From positions 1,739,001 to 1,803,000 of the forward strand of contig NZ_VOQR01000001.1 in NCBI RefSeq assembly GCF_007995065.1: a stretch of 64,000 nt of DNA, read 5' to 3'. The translations under genes were made by a program, and so were the position numbers. The notes beneath the pieces were generated by a model, which had not been told where the DNA came from, searched no databases, and saw only the letters and a list, made by a program, of their open reading frames with translations. How positions within the stretch are numbered: position 1 is the first letter of the stretch; each line of letters begins with the position of its first letter. The DNA comes from Sphingomonas ginsenosidivorax (GTDB lineage: Bacteria > Pseudomonadota > Alphaproteobacteria > Sphingomonadales > Sphingomonadaceae). Shown here piece by piece: positions 33,134 through 41,079 of the stretch.

Positions 33134-33166
33134 TAGGCGATTGCCTTATCGATCCAATAGCCTATC
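33134..33166. promoter_or_regulatory. OxyR/LysR-type operator between ahpC and oxyR
   Basis: ATAGGCGATTG (33134-33144) and CAATAGCCTAT (33156-33166) are inverted copies matching at 10 of 11 positions, with an 11-base spacer, so half-sites are two helical turns apart. This fits an OxyR tetramer site in the ahpC-oxyR divergent region, controlling ahpC and autoregulating oxyR. Confidence 0.75.
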
Positions 33167-33195
33167 TCGCGTTTAATGATCGATCGAGGCGATTA

Positions 33196-34095
33196 ATGGC
33201 AACCTATCTCCCTACCCTTAAACAACTACAATATCTGGTCGCGCTGAAGGATCACGGCCATTTCGGCCGCGCGGCCGAGGCGAGTTTCGTCACCCAGTCG
33301 ACGTTGTCGGCGGGCCTGCGCGAGCTCGAGACGCTGATCGACGTCGTGCTGGTCGAGCGCACGCGGCGAGTCGTCCGCTTCACGCCGCTCGGCGACCGCA
33401 TCGCCGACAAGGCGCGCCGCGTGCTGCGCGAGGCCGAGGAACTGGGCGACATGGCGCGCGCCGCCGGGCGGCCGCTGTCGGGCGACATGCGGATGAGCGT
33501 GATCCCGACGATCGCCCCGTTCATGTTGCCGCGCATCCTGCCGCGGATCCGCGAGAGCTATCCGGACCTCAAGCTGTTCCTGCGCGAGGAGCCGACCGGC
33601 GCTGCGTGCGAGGGGCTGCACAATGGCCGCGCGGACTGCGTGCTACTCGCCCTCCCCTATGCGTGCGGCGAGGTCGCGCACCAGACCTTGTTCGAGGACC
33701 GGTTGTTCCTCGCCTTCCCGACCGGCGAGATGCCGAGCGCACTGCCCGCGATCGCCGCTGCCGACATCGACGAGACGCGGCTGCTGCTGCTCGAGGACGG
33801 GCATTGCCTCAAGGACCACGCGCTCGCGGCGTGCAACCGGCCGGAGATCCGCGCCGAGGCGACGATGCTCGGTACCTCGCTCCACACCATCGTGCAGATG
33901 GTCGACAACGGCCTGGGGATCACCATCCTGCCTGAAATGGCGTTGAAGGCCGGGCTGCTCGACAACACGACCATTACCGCCAAGCCGCTCGACGAGGCCA
34001 ATGCGGTGCGGCGGATCGCGCTCGTGTGGCGGCGCGGCAGCCCGCGCGAAAAGGATTTCCAGCTGCTGGCGCAGGTCCTGGCCGAAGCCCAGTAG
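33196..34095 (+). CDS. oxyR: Hydrogen peroxide-responsive LysR regulator OxyR
   Basis: A 299-residue LysR-type protein. The N-terminal HTH has GHFGRAAEASFVTQSTLSAG, with the long linker helix after it. The effector domain keeps the OxyR redox pair: Cys204 in EDGHCLKDH and Cys213 nine residues later in ALAACNRPE. These match the sensing and partner cysteines of E. coli OxyR. On peroxide they form a disulfide and activate ahpC. The ATG at 33196 follows GAGGCGATTA. An open frame far upstream overlaps ahpC on the other strand and is not used. Confidence 0.95.
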   Translation: MATYLPTLKQLQYLVALKDHGHFGRAAEASFVTQSTLSAGLRELETLIDVVLVERTRRVVRFTPLGDRIADKARRVLREAEELGDMARAAGRPLSGDMRMSVIPTIAPFMLPRILPRIRESYPDLKLFLREEPTGAACEGLHNGRADCVLLALPYACGEVAHQTLFEDRLFLAFPTGEMPSALPAIAAADIDETRLLLLEDGHCLKDHALAACNRPEIRAEATMLGTSLHTIVQMVDNGLGITILPEMALKAGLLDNTTITAKPLDEANAVRRIALVWRRGSPREKDFQLLAQVLAEAQ

Positions 34096-34169
34096 GCAAC
34101 GCCGCAGGGAACCTTGTGCCTCGGTAACCATATGGTATCCGACCCGCTGCCGTCTTCCGGAGAGATACC

Positions 34170-34796
34170 ATGTCGACCAAGACCCTGCTTCTGATCGTCG
34201 CGAGCACGCTCGCGCTGGGCGCCTGCAGCCGTGGCAAGGACAAGATCGAGACCGCGTCCACTCCCGTTGCCGAAGCGCCGGGCCGCGACGCCCCCGGCCC
34301 GGTCGCGCCCAATCCCGCGGTCGGCGGCGCGCCGATGCTGGCCACGCGGACGATCGTCGAGAACGCCGCCGCGGCGCCGACGCTGACGACCCTGGTCGCG
34401 GCGGTGAAGGCTGCCGACCTGACCACGACGCTGTCGGGCCCCGGCCCGTTCACGGTCTTCGCGCCGTCCAACGATGCGTTCGGCCGCCTCGCGCCCGGCA
34501 TGGTCGATACTTTGCTCAAGCCCGAGAACAAGGCGTCCCTGGTCAAGGTGCTGACCTATCACGTCGTCGCCGGGTCGATCACCGCCGAGCAGTTGAAGGA
34601 ACGCATCATGACCGGTGGCGGCACCGCGACTCTGACCAGTGTCGAGGGCGACCCGATCACCGCGACGATGGTCGGCACGATCATCGCGCTGACCGACGTC
34701 AACGGCAACAAGAGCTATGTCGAGACCGCCGACGTCCGCCAGTCGAACGGCATCGTCCATGTCGTCAACGGCGTGATCGTCCCCAAGCTCGGCTGA
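34170..34796 (+). CDS. Fasciclin (FAS1) domain lipoprotein
   Basis: A 208-residue protein. The leader ends in lipobox LALGAC, so it is a lipoprotein. A Pro-rich linker leads to one FAS1 domain with H1 box GPFTVFAPSNDAFGRLAPG, YHVVAGSITAEQL and the H2-like end GIVHVVNGVIVPKLG. FAS1 domains mediate adhesion or matrix contacts. It is followed directly by a second FAS1 gene that is clearly its paralogue. A GGAGAGATACC site precedes the ATG. Confidence 0.88.
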   Translation: MSTKTLLLIVASTLALGACSRGKDKIETASTPVAEAPGRDAPGPVAPNPAVGGAPMLATRTIVENAAAAPTLTTLVAAVKAADLTTTLSGPGPFTVFAPSNDAFGRLAPGMVDTLLKPENKASLVKVLTYHVVAGSITAEQLKERIMTGGGTATLTSVEGDPITATMVGTIIALTDVNGNKSYVETADVRQSNGIVHVVNGVIVPKLG

Positions 34797-34898
34797 TCGC
34801 CGGACGGCAACGGCCGGGCGGGTCGTTGCGCAGCGGCAATGGAACCGCGGCGGTCGTACGGCATTGGTCCCCCGTCTATCACCAGTCGGGAGTTTTCC

Positions 34899-35579
34899 AT
34901 GATCCGCCAGACGACCCTAATCGCCGCGACCGCCGCGCTGCTGTGCGGCACCGCTGCAGTCGCACAGACCGCGCCGGCCGCCCCTGCCCCCGCCCCCGCT
35001 GCAGGCCAGCCGCGGACGACGACCGCCGCGCCGATGGCACCGGCCGCACCGCAGGCCGGCACGACCACCGCGGCTCCGCAGGCCGGCGCGCCGGCTGCCC
35101 CCGCCGCACCCGCGGCCGCACCGACGACGACGATCACGCAGGCGCTGCCGACGCTTCCCAACCACGCGACCCTCGTCAAGCTGGTTGCCGCGGCGAAGCT
35201 CGACGCGACGCTCGCAGGCCCCGGTCCGTTCACCGTATTCGCTCCCAATGACGAGGCGTTCAGCCGCTTGCCGCCGGGCGCGCTCGACACGCTGATGAAG
35301 CCGGCGTCGTCCGCCAGCCTGGCGACGATCCTCAAATATCACGTGGTCGCCGGCGCGCTGACCGCGGACCAGATCAAGGCGCAGATCACCGCCGGCGGCG
35401 GCAAGGCGACGCTGACGACGCTCGCCGGCCAGCCTTTGATCGCCTCGCTCGGCGAGAACGGCAACGTGATGCTGACCGACGTCAACGGCGGCAAGGCCTA
35501 TGTCGACACCGCCGACGTCAAGGCGACCAACGGCGTCGTCCACCTGACCAACGGCATGAGCGTGCCGAAAATCGGGTAA
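34899..35579 (+). CDS. Secreted fasciclin (FAS1) domain protein
   Basis: A 226-residue protein with a Sec signal (MIRQTTLIAATAALL ... AVAQ). A ~70-residue Ala/Pro/Thr-rich linker (APAAG and GTTTAAPQAG units) is followed by one FAS1 domain with GPFTVFAPNDEAFSRLPPG and YHVVAGALTADQIKAQ. It differs from its neighbour in being soluble rather than lipidated and having a longer linker. The two genes look like a tandem duplication. A T-poor but strong hairpin follows the stop. Confidence 0.88.
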   Translation: MIRQTTLIAATAALLCGTAAVAQTAPAAPAPAPAAGQPRTTTAAPMAPAAPQAGTTTAAPQAGAPAAPAAPAAAPTTTITQALPTLPNHATLVKLVAAAKLDATLAGPGPFTVFAPNDEAFSRLPPGALDTLMKPASSASLATILKYHVVAGALTADQIKAQITAGGGKATLTTLAGQPLIASLGENGNVMLTDVNGGKAYVDTADVKATNGVVHLTNGMSVPKIG

Positions 35580-35585
35580 GGCTTC

Positions 35586-35613
35586 GGGCGCCGGGGAGAA
35601 CCGGCGCCCTTCC
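35586..35613 (+). terminator. Intrinsic terminator-like hairpin after the FAS1 pair
   Basis: GGGCGCCGG-GGAGAA-CCGGCGCCC is a perfect 9-bp stem starting 6 bases after the stop, followed by TTCCCT. It ends the FAS1 transcript. Confidence 0.75.
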
Positions 35614-35626
35614 CTAGAACGAAACA

Positions 35627-35730
35627 CCACCCCGGCGAAGGCCGGGGCCCAATTGGGGGACATTGGTGACGGCGGCCAGCCCGCGGTCACTGCAACCTTT
35701 CCAGTTGGGCCCCGGCCTTCGCCGGGGTAG
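35627..35730. repeat. Paired intergenic palindrome
   Basis: CCACCCCGGCGAAGGCCGGG and GCCCAATTGGG at 35627-35657, with an inverted near-identical copy at 35701-35730. It lies between the convergent FAS1 and moaE genes. It shares its core with 4506-4615 and 39944-40048. Confidence 0.8.
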
Positions 35731-35773
35731 TGTATTCAACTACGATTGCGCTCGGATCGCTCCCCCCAGCCGG

Positions 35774-36217
35774 CTATTCCGCCTGCCACCGCGCGGCGGC
35801 CGCCTCATCCGTTTCCCGCGCCTCGACCCAGGACGCCTCTCCGCCCCGCGTCTCGCGTTTCCAGAACGGCGCGTCGGTCTTCAGCCGGTCGATGAGATAC
35901 GCACACGCCTCCAGAGCCGCACCACGATGCGGCGCCGTCGCCGCGACGAACACGATCCGCTCGCCAGGCCCCATCGGCCCGACGCGGTGGACGATCGTCG
36001 CCGCCTGCAGCGCCCAGCGGTCGACCGCGGTCTGCGCGACCACGCGAAGCGCCGCCTCCGTCGCACCGGGATAATGTTCGAGCTCGAGCGTATCGACTCC
36101 GTCGTCGGCCCGGACGAGGCCGGTGAACGTCACCACCGCGCCGGCGCCCGCCATTTCCGCGCGCGCCATCTCGACCGGAAGATCGATGGCATTCCGCTGT
36201 ACCGCGACGTGGATCAT
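35774..36217 (-). CDS. moaE: Molybdopterin synthase catalytic subunit MoaE
   Basis: A 147-residue protein. The conserved motifs include GAVVTFTGLVR, LELEHYPGATEAAL, HRVGPMGPGERIVFVAATAPHR and the catalytic lysine segment LKTDAPFWKRE. With MoaD it adds two sulfurs to precursor Z to form molybdopterin. The start overlaps the moaD stop (ATGA). No other moa gene lies in the window. Confidence 0.95.
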   Translation of the reverse strand: MIHVAVQRNAIDLPVEMARAEMAGAGAVVTFTGLVRADDGVDTLELEHYPGATEAALRVVAQTAVDRWALQAATIVHRVGPMGPGERIVFVAATAPHRGAALEACAYLIDRLKTDAPFWKRETRGGEASWVEARETDEAAAARWQAE

Positions 36218-36471
36218 CCGCCGGTCACCGGCGGAAAGATCGCGATCTCGCGCGCGCCGGCGATCGGCGTATCGAACGCCACGAACGCCTGATCCACCGC
36301 AGCACGCAAGCGACCACGCTCTGCAAACGCGTCGGCATGTGCATCGTCCAGTCCAGCCAGCCAGTCTACCAGTTCGCCGACGGTGGTGACCTCCGCCGGC
36401 GGATTCACGCGTTCCTCGGCGACGCCCACGCGCTCGCGCACCCAGGCGAAATACAGCATCTCGATCGTCAT
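36214..36471 (-). CDS. moaD: Molybdopterin synthase sulfur carrier subunit MoaD
   Basis: An 85-residue ubiquitin-like protein ending in the diagnostic C-terminal Gly-Gly (IAIFPPVTGG), which carries the thiocarboxylate. It begins MTIEMLYFAWVRERVGV, typical of MoaD. It lies 2 bases after pgsA and overlaps moaE by 4. The longer open frame upstream lies in pgsA in another frame and is not used. Confidence 0.93.
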   Translation of the reverse strand: MTIEMLYFAWVRERVGVAEERVNPPAEVTTVGELVDWLAGLDDAHADAFAERGRLRAAVDQAFVAFDTPIAGAREIAIFPPVTGG

Positions 36472-36473
36472 GG

Positions 36474-37025
36474 TCAGTCCATATGCTTCAGGCCGACGCG
36501 CAGGTAATCCCAGCCCGTCAGGACGGTCAGGACCGCTGCGCCCCAAAGGGCGACGATCCCGACCTGGTGCACCCACGCCATCGTCGGCAGCGCGCCGCCC
36601 AGGATGATTCCGCCCAGCGCGACCAGCTGCAGCGTCGTCTTCCACTTGGCGAGTCGCGATACCGGGACCGAGACCTGGACCTGCGCCAGAAACTCGCGAA
36701 GCCCGGAGACCGCGATCTCGCGCAGCAGGATGATCAGCGCGGCGATGACCTCGAGCCCGGCGATGTCGCGTGTGCCGACCAGGATCAGCACGACGGCCGC
36801 GACCATGATCTTGTCCGCGATCGGGTCGAGGAAGATGCCGAGCCGCGACACCGCGCCATTGGCGCGCGCGAGATATCCGTCGAAATAATCGGTGACGCCC
36901 ATCAGGCAATATAACGCGAACGCGATGCCGTAGCCGGCGGCCCAACCGGGCCACCACAGAAAGGCTACGAGCAGGGGTACCGCGACGATCCGCGACAGCG
37001 TCAGAAGGTTAGGCAAGGTCCACAC
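36474..37025 (-). CDS. pgsA: CDP-diacylglycerol-glycerol-3-phosphate 3-phosphatidyltransferase
   Basis: A 183-residue membrane enzyme. The CDP-alcohol phosphatidyltransferase motif is complete: TDYFDGYLARANGAVSRLG and IFLDPIADK. It begins TLPNLLTLSRI, as PgsA proteins do, and has about five TM helices. The GTG start has GGAGG close upstream and an in-frame stop just before it. It makes phosphatidylglycerol phosphate, the precursor of the lipid that MprF at 41080 would modify. It is first in an operon with moaD and moaE. Confidence 0.94.
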   Translation of the reverse strand: MWTLPNLLTLSRIVAVPLLVAFLWWPGWAAGYGIAFALYCLMGVTDYFDGYLARANGAVSRLGIFLDPIADKIMVAAVVLILVGTRDIAGLEVIAALIILLREIAVSGLREFLAQVQVSVPVSRLAKWKTTLQLVALGGIILGGALPTMAWVHQVGIVALWGAAVLTVLTGWDYLRVGLKHMD

Positions 37026-37140
37026 CCTCCACCCCTATACCGGTCGGCGCCGCCACGAAACCGGTTTAAGCGTTGGCGTCGTCCCGGGGCTGGGGTAAGA
37101 GCGACGCCGTCAGTTTGCCACGATCGGGCCATTTCTCGTT

Positions 37141-38430
37141 ATGCTCAACGCCATGGGGTTGCTGAAGCAACGTCGCTTCCTACCCCTGTTCACCACGCAG
37201 TTCCTCGGCGCGTTCAACGACAATCTGTTCAAGACCTCGATGGTCCTGTTCGCGACCTACGCCATCTTCAACGACCCGAAGATGGAGGCGAACTTCAACG
37301 CGCTGGCGACCGGCATCTCGATCCTGCCGTTCTTCCTGCTGTCGGCGCTCGCCGGGCAATTGGCGGACAGCCACGACAAAGCCCGGATCATCCGGATCGT
37401 GAAGACCGTCGAGATCGGCATCATGCTGCTCGGCGCCACCGGCCTGATGGTCGCGCGTGCGGGGCATTCGACGGTCGGCGTGTCGCTGATGCTCGGCGCG
37501 GTGCTGTGTCTGGGCGTGCACTCGACGTTCTTCGGGCCGATCAAATACGCGATCCTGCCGCAGCACCTGCGTCCGCACGAGGTGCTGGGCGGCACCGGGC
37601 TGGTCGAGGCCGGCACCTATCTCGCGATCCTGATGGGCACCGTGCTCGCCGGCTGGATCTCGATCGAGGGCGCCGCCGCGACCGTGCTGGTGATCGCGGT
37701 GGTCGGCTGGTTCGCCGCGCGCCAGGTGCCGCCGGCACCGCGCGAAGGGCCGCTGCTCAAGCTCGACTACAACCCGTTCACCGCCTCATGGCGGTTGATC
37801 AGCGCGACGCTGCACATCCCGAGGCTGTTTCTCGCGATCTGTGCGATCAGCTTCTTCTGGACGATCGGGTCGGTGCTGATCATCATCTTCCCGCCGCTGG
37901 TGAAGAACGTGCTGACCGCCGACGAACGCGTCGCGAGCTTCGTGATCGCGGTGTTCTCGGTCGGCGTCGCGATCGGATCGGTGGTCATCAACTCGATGCT
38001 GAAGGGCAAGATCTCGGCCAAATACTCGCCCGCCTCGGTCATCGGCATGGGCGCGTTCGTCGTGCTGTTCTCGTTCATCGCGCGCCACTGGACGCGGTCG
38101 CCGGCGGGCACCTATTACGACTGGGCCGGCTTCGTCGCGCAGCCCGGGTCGATCCTGCTGCTGGCGACCCTTCTCGCGATCGCGATCACCGGCGGCATGT
38201 TCGTCGTGCCACTCTACGCGTTCCTGACGACCACCGTCGAAAAGGATCAGACCGCGCGCACCGTGGCGGCAAACAACGTCGTCAATGCCGGCGCGATGAC
38301 GATCGGCGCGGTCGCGGTCCTCGGCATCACCGCGCTGGGCGTGACGCCCGAGGACATGCTGTTCCTGGTCGCGGCGATGTGCCTGGTCTCGGCCTGGCTC
38401 GCGCAGAAACTCCACCGCGCCTGCGACTGA
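37141..38430 (+). CDS. MFS transporter, LplT-like
   Basis: A 429-residue, 12-TM major facilitator. The N-terminus FLPLFTTQFLGAFNDNLFKTS and FGPIKYAILPQHL match the lysophospholipid transporter LplT and the transporter half of LplT-Aas fusions. It probably flips lysophospholipid inward for reacylation; no acyltransferase gene is adjacent. Start options are 37141 or 37153, neither with a strong ribosome site. It is divergent from pgsA. Confidence 0.8.
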   Translation: MLNAMGLLKQRRFLPLFTTQFLGAFNDNLFKTSMVLFATYAIFNDPKMEANFNALATGISILPFFLLSALAGQLADSHDKARIIRIVKTVEIGIMLLGATGLMVARAGHSTVGVSLMLGAVLCLGVHSTFFGPIKYAILPQHLRPHEVLGGTGLVEAGTYLAILMGTVLAGWISIEGAAATVLVIAVVGWFAARQVPPAPREGPLLKLDYNPFTASWRLISATLHIPRLFLAICAISFFWTIGSVLIIIFPPLVKNVLTADERVASFVIAVFSVGVAIGSVVINSMLKGKISAKYSPASVIGMGAFVVLFSFIARHWTRSPAGTYYDWAGFVAQPGSILLLATLLAIAITGGMFVVPLYAFLTTTVEKDQTARTVAANNVVNAGAMTIGAVAVLGITALGVTPEDMLFLVAAMCLVSAWLAQKLHRACD

Positions 38431-38451
38431 CGCGCAGGCCGCCGGGCCCGT

Positions 38452-38619
38452 TCAGAAGATGAAGCTGTAGAAGCAGGTGAAGAACGCGGCGAAGCTCAGC
38501 ACGAAGAGCTTCCAGTCCTCGTCGTCGTTCTTGCGCGCCGGTTTCACGGCGGTTGGCGGTAGCGACCGGCGGAACGGATGGCGGGCGGCTTCTTGGGTGA
38601 GGACGAGGCGTCTTGTCAT
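38452..38619 (-). CDS. Small single-TM protein (55 aa)
   Basis: Translation of the minus strand gives a 55-residue protein. It has a basic N-terminus (MTRRLVLTQEAARHPFRRSL), an acidic spot (NDDEDWK) and a C-terminal hydrophobic helix ending FAAFFTCFYSFIF. The whole gap between the MFS stop and the NUDIX frame is otherwise unexplained. The tail-anchored layout and the preserved reading frame support a real gene, but I do not recognise the family. Confidence 0.6.
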   Translation of the reverse strand: MTRRLVLTQEAARHPFRRSLPPTAVKPARKNDDEDWKLFVLSFAAFFTCFYSFIF

Positions 38620-38664
38620 GGCGAAGAGTTAACGCGGCGTTTACGATTTAGCCCAGAGCCGAAG

Positions 38665-39918
38665 ATGGTTAAGTTCGCGCTGTGCGGAAATGGGACGGTT
38701 TGCGGACATGCTGCCCGGCCGATCGACGCCGGAAAATCGTGGTTGCACGCCACCCCGTCGCCTGTAGCATCGCCGATCCACCGACACGGGACACCCGACA
38801 TCCAGCAGATTGGCGCTCTACCCTATATCGTCGACGCACAGGGCGGTACGCAGGTCATGCTCATCACCTCGCGCGACACCGGCCGCTGGGTGATCCCCAA
38901 GGGCAACCCGATTCCCGGCCTCGCCGCGCACGAGGCCGCCGCGCAGGAAGCCTATGAGGAAGCGGGCATCCGCGGCATTCCGTGCGCGTTCGCCGTCGGC
39001 AGCTTCGCCTACCGCAAGAAGCGCCGCACCGGCCGCTACCGCGACCTGGTCGTCACCGTCTTTCCGCTCGCCTTTGTCGAGCAGGTCGCGGACTGGCCCG
39101 AGCGGCATCAGCGCGACACCCGCTGGTTTCCGCTTGATCGCGCCGCGGCGGCGGTGGATGAGCCCGAATTGAAGGCGCTGATCGCGGCTTTCCGCGAACC
39201 TCCGGTCCTGCCGACGTTCGCGCAACGCATTTTACCGGCCGTGCGCACGAGCGCGAGAAGGAGAATTCCGATGCTGGGCTGGTTCCAGTCGCTGATGCCG
39301 AAACAGGGCCGGTTCTTCGAGCTGTTCGACGCGCATGCCGCCACGCTGGTCGCGGGCGCCGACGCGCTCGCGCGGCTGCTGCACGGCGAAGGCCTGATCG
39401 AGGCACAGGTCGCCGAGATCGTCCGCCGCGAACACGAGGCCGACGACATCACCCGCGAAGTCCTGCAGGACGTCCGCCGCGTGTTCGTGACGCCGTTCGA
39501 CCGCAGCGCGATTACCGACCTGATCGGCGTCATGGACGACGCGATCGACCAGATGAACGGCACCGCCAACGCGATCCTACTGTACGAGGTGACCGAATTC
39601 CCCGCCGAGATGCGCGACATGGCCGGCATCATCGTCGAAGCCGCACGCATCACCGCCGAGGCGATTCCGTTGCTCCGCTCGCTCGGCTCCAACGCCGGCC
39701 GCCTCCACGACCTGACCGCGCGGCTGATCCAGATCGAGGGTCATGCCGACCACATCCACGATACCGGGATCAAGGCGCTGTTTCACGCCTCGAAGGGCGG
39801 CAGCGACCCGATGGCGTTCATCGTCGGCCGCGAACTCTATGGCAGCCTGGAGAAGATCGTCGACCGCTTCGAGGATGTCGCGAACGAGATCCAGGGGCTG
39901 GTCATCGACCATGCTTGA
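38665..39918 (+). CDS. NUDIX hydrolase frame running without a stop into DUF47 (possible fusion)
   Basis: The 417-residue frame starts at 38665 (MVKFALCGNG). A NUDIX domain covers about residues 45-185, with WVIPKGNPIPGLA leading into the helix AAQEAYEEAGIRG. The three catalytic glutamates are kept, while the canonical first Glu and the Arg of the NUDIX box are Leu and Gln. No stop codon follows; the frame continues through a linker (RTSARRRIP) into the complete DUF47 protein. Either one bifunctional protein is made, or the NUDIX gene lost its stop and DUF47 is mainly made from its own start at 39271. The NUDIX start is uncertain. Confidence 0.55.
   Translation: MVKFALCGNGTVCGHAARPIDAGKSWLHATPSPVASPIHRHGTPDIQQIGALPYIVDAQGGTQVMLITSRDTGRWVIPKGNPIPGLAAHEAAAQEAYEEAGIRGIPCAFAVGSFAYRKKRRTGRYRDLVVTVFPLAFVEQVADWPERHQRDTRWFPLDRAAAAVDEPELKALIAAFREPPVLPTFAQRILPAVRTSARRRIPMLGWFQSLMPKQGRFFELFDAHAATLVAGADALARLLHGEGLIEAQVAEIVRREHEADDITREVLQDVRRVFVTPFDRSAITDLIGVMDDAIDQMNGTANAILLYEVTEFPAEMRDMAGIIVEAARITAEAIPLLRSLGSNAGRLHDLTARLIQIEGHADHIHDTGIKALFHASKGGSDPMAFIVGRELYGSLEKIVDRFEDVANEIQGLVIDHA
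39271..39918 (+). CDS. DUF47 (PhoU-like) phosphate transport regulator
   Basis: A 215-residue helical PhoU-like protein starting MLGWFQSLMPKQGRFF, preceded by AGAAGGAG at about 8 bases. The metal-ligand helices are REHEADDITREVLQ and LYGSLEKIVDRFEDVANEI. DUF47 proteins partner with Pit transporters and are thought to control them. Pit starts 153 bases downstream, after a palindrome pair. It could be made separately or as the C-terminal part of the NUDIX frame. Confidence 0.85.
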   Translation: MLGWFQSLMPKQGRFFELFDAHAATLVAGADALARLLHGEGLIEAQVAEIVRREHEADDITREVLQDVRRVFVTPFDRSAITDLIGVMDDAIDQMNGTANAILLYEVTEFPAEMRDMAGIIVEAARITAEAIPLLRSLGSNAGRLHDLTARLIQIEGHADHIHDTGIKALFHASKGGSDPMAFIVGRELYGSLEKIVDRFEDVANEIQGLVIDHA

Positions 39919-39943
39919 GCCGCGCGACATCTTCACTCCCAGA

Positions 39944-40048
39944 CCACCCCGGCGAAGGCCGGGGCCCAGTTGGGGGACTCCCGTGACGACGGACAGCGCC
40001 CCGTTAAATCTGCCTTCCCACCTGGGCCCCGGCCTCCGCCGGGGTGGC
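39944..40048. repeat. Paired intergenic palindrome between DUF47 and pit
   Basis: CCACCCCGGCGAAGGCCGGG + GCCCAGTTGGGG and the inverted copy ending GGCCTCCGCCGGGGTGG. It sits inside a probable operon, 24 bases before the pit start. It shares its core with 4506-4615 and 35627-35730. Confidence 0.8.
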
Positions 40049-40071
40049 GGCTCGGCGATCGGGGGGGCGGC

Positions 40072-41070
40072 ATGATCCTCTCCCTCCCCCTGCTCTGCGG
40101 TCTGATCGGCATCGCGCTGCTGTTCGACTTCCTCAACGGGCTGCACGACGCCGCAAACTCGATCGCGACGGTCGTTTCGACGCGCGTCCTCAAGCCACAA
40201 TATGCCGTGCTCTGGGCGGCGTTCTTCAACTTCATCGCGTTCGCCGTGTTCGGTCTCCACGTCGCGCAGACCGTCGGCACCGGGATCGTCCATGCCGAGG
40301 TGATCGACGCGCAGGTGATCTTCGCCGCGCTGATCGGCGCGATCGCGTGGAACGTCATCACCTGGGTGCTCGGCATCCCGTCGAGCAGCAGCCATGCGCT
40401 GATCGGCGGCCTGCTCGGCGCAGGCATCGCCAAGATCGGCTTTGGCGCGATCGTGTGGAGCGGTGTCATCCGCACCGTCGTCGCGATCTTCGCCTCGCCC
40501 GCAATCGGGCTGCTGCTCGCGCTCGTGCTGGTCCTCGCCGTCGCCTGGACCAGCCTCAGGCTCACCCCGCTCGGCGTCGACCGGCGCTTCCGCAAGCTGC
40601 AGCTGATCTCCGCCGCGCTCTATTCGCTCGGGCACGGCGGCAACGACGCGCAGAAGACGATGGGGATCATCGCGGTGCTGCTCTATTCTCAAGGCATGCT
40701 CGGCGGCACCTTCCACATCCCGTTCTGGGTCGTGCTGTCGTGCCAGGCGGCTATGGCGATCGGCACGATGTCGGGCGGCTGGCGGATCGTCCACACGATG
40801 GGGTCGAAGATCACGCGGCTGACCCCGGCGCAAGGGTTCTGCGCGGAGACCGGCGGTGCGATCACGCTGTTCGCCGCCAACATCTGGGGCATCCCGGTGT
40901 CGTCGACGCACACCATCACCGGCTCGATCGTCGGCGTCGGCGCCGCGCGCCGGCTGTCCGCGGTACGCTGGAACGTCGCGAGCAACATCATCGTCGCCTG
41001 GACGCTGACGCTGCCCGCCGCCGCGCTGATCGGTGCCGGCACCTACTGGCTGACCGGGCTGTTCGCCTGA
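40072..41070 (+). CDS. pit: Inorganic phosphate transporter, Pit family
   Basis: A 332-residue membrane protein with about ten TMs. It carries both inverted PHO4 signatures: DFLNGLHDAANSIATVVSTR near the start and SLGHGGNDAQKTMG in the middle, plus PVSSTHTITGSIVGVG. It is a low-affinity, proton-coupled metal-phosphate importer. This complements the high-affinity Pst system at 22-27 kb. The ATG follows a run of G at about 4 bases. It ends 9 bases before the convergent mprF stop. Confidence 0.93.
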   Translation: MILSLPLLCGLIGIALLFDFLNGLHDAANSIATVVSTRVLKPQYAVLWAAFFNFIAFAVFGLHVAQTVGTGIVHAEVIDAQVIFAALIGAIAWNVITWVLGIPSSSSHALIGGLLGAGIAKIGFGAIVWSGVIRTVVAIFASPAIGLLLALVLVLAVAWTSLRLTPLGVDRRFRKLQLISAALYSLGHGGNDAQKTMGIIAVLLYSQGMLGGTFHIPFWVVLSCQAAMAIGTMSGGWRIVHTMGSKITRLTPAQGFCAETGGAITLFAANIWGIPVSSTHTITGSIVGVGAARRLSAVRWNVASNIIVAWTLTLPAAALIGAGTYWLTGLFA

Positions 41071-41079
41071 ACGGCGCGG

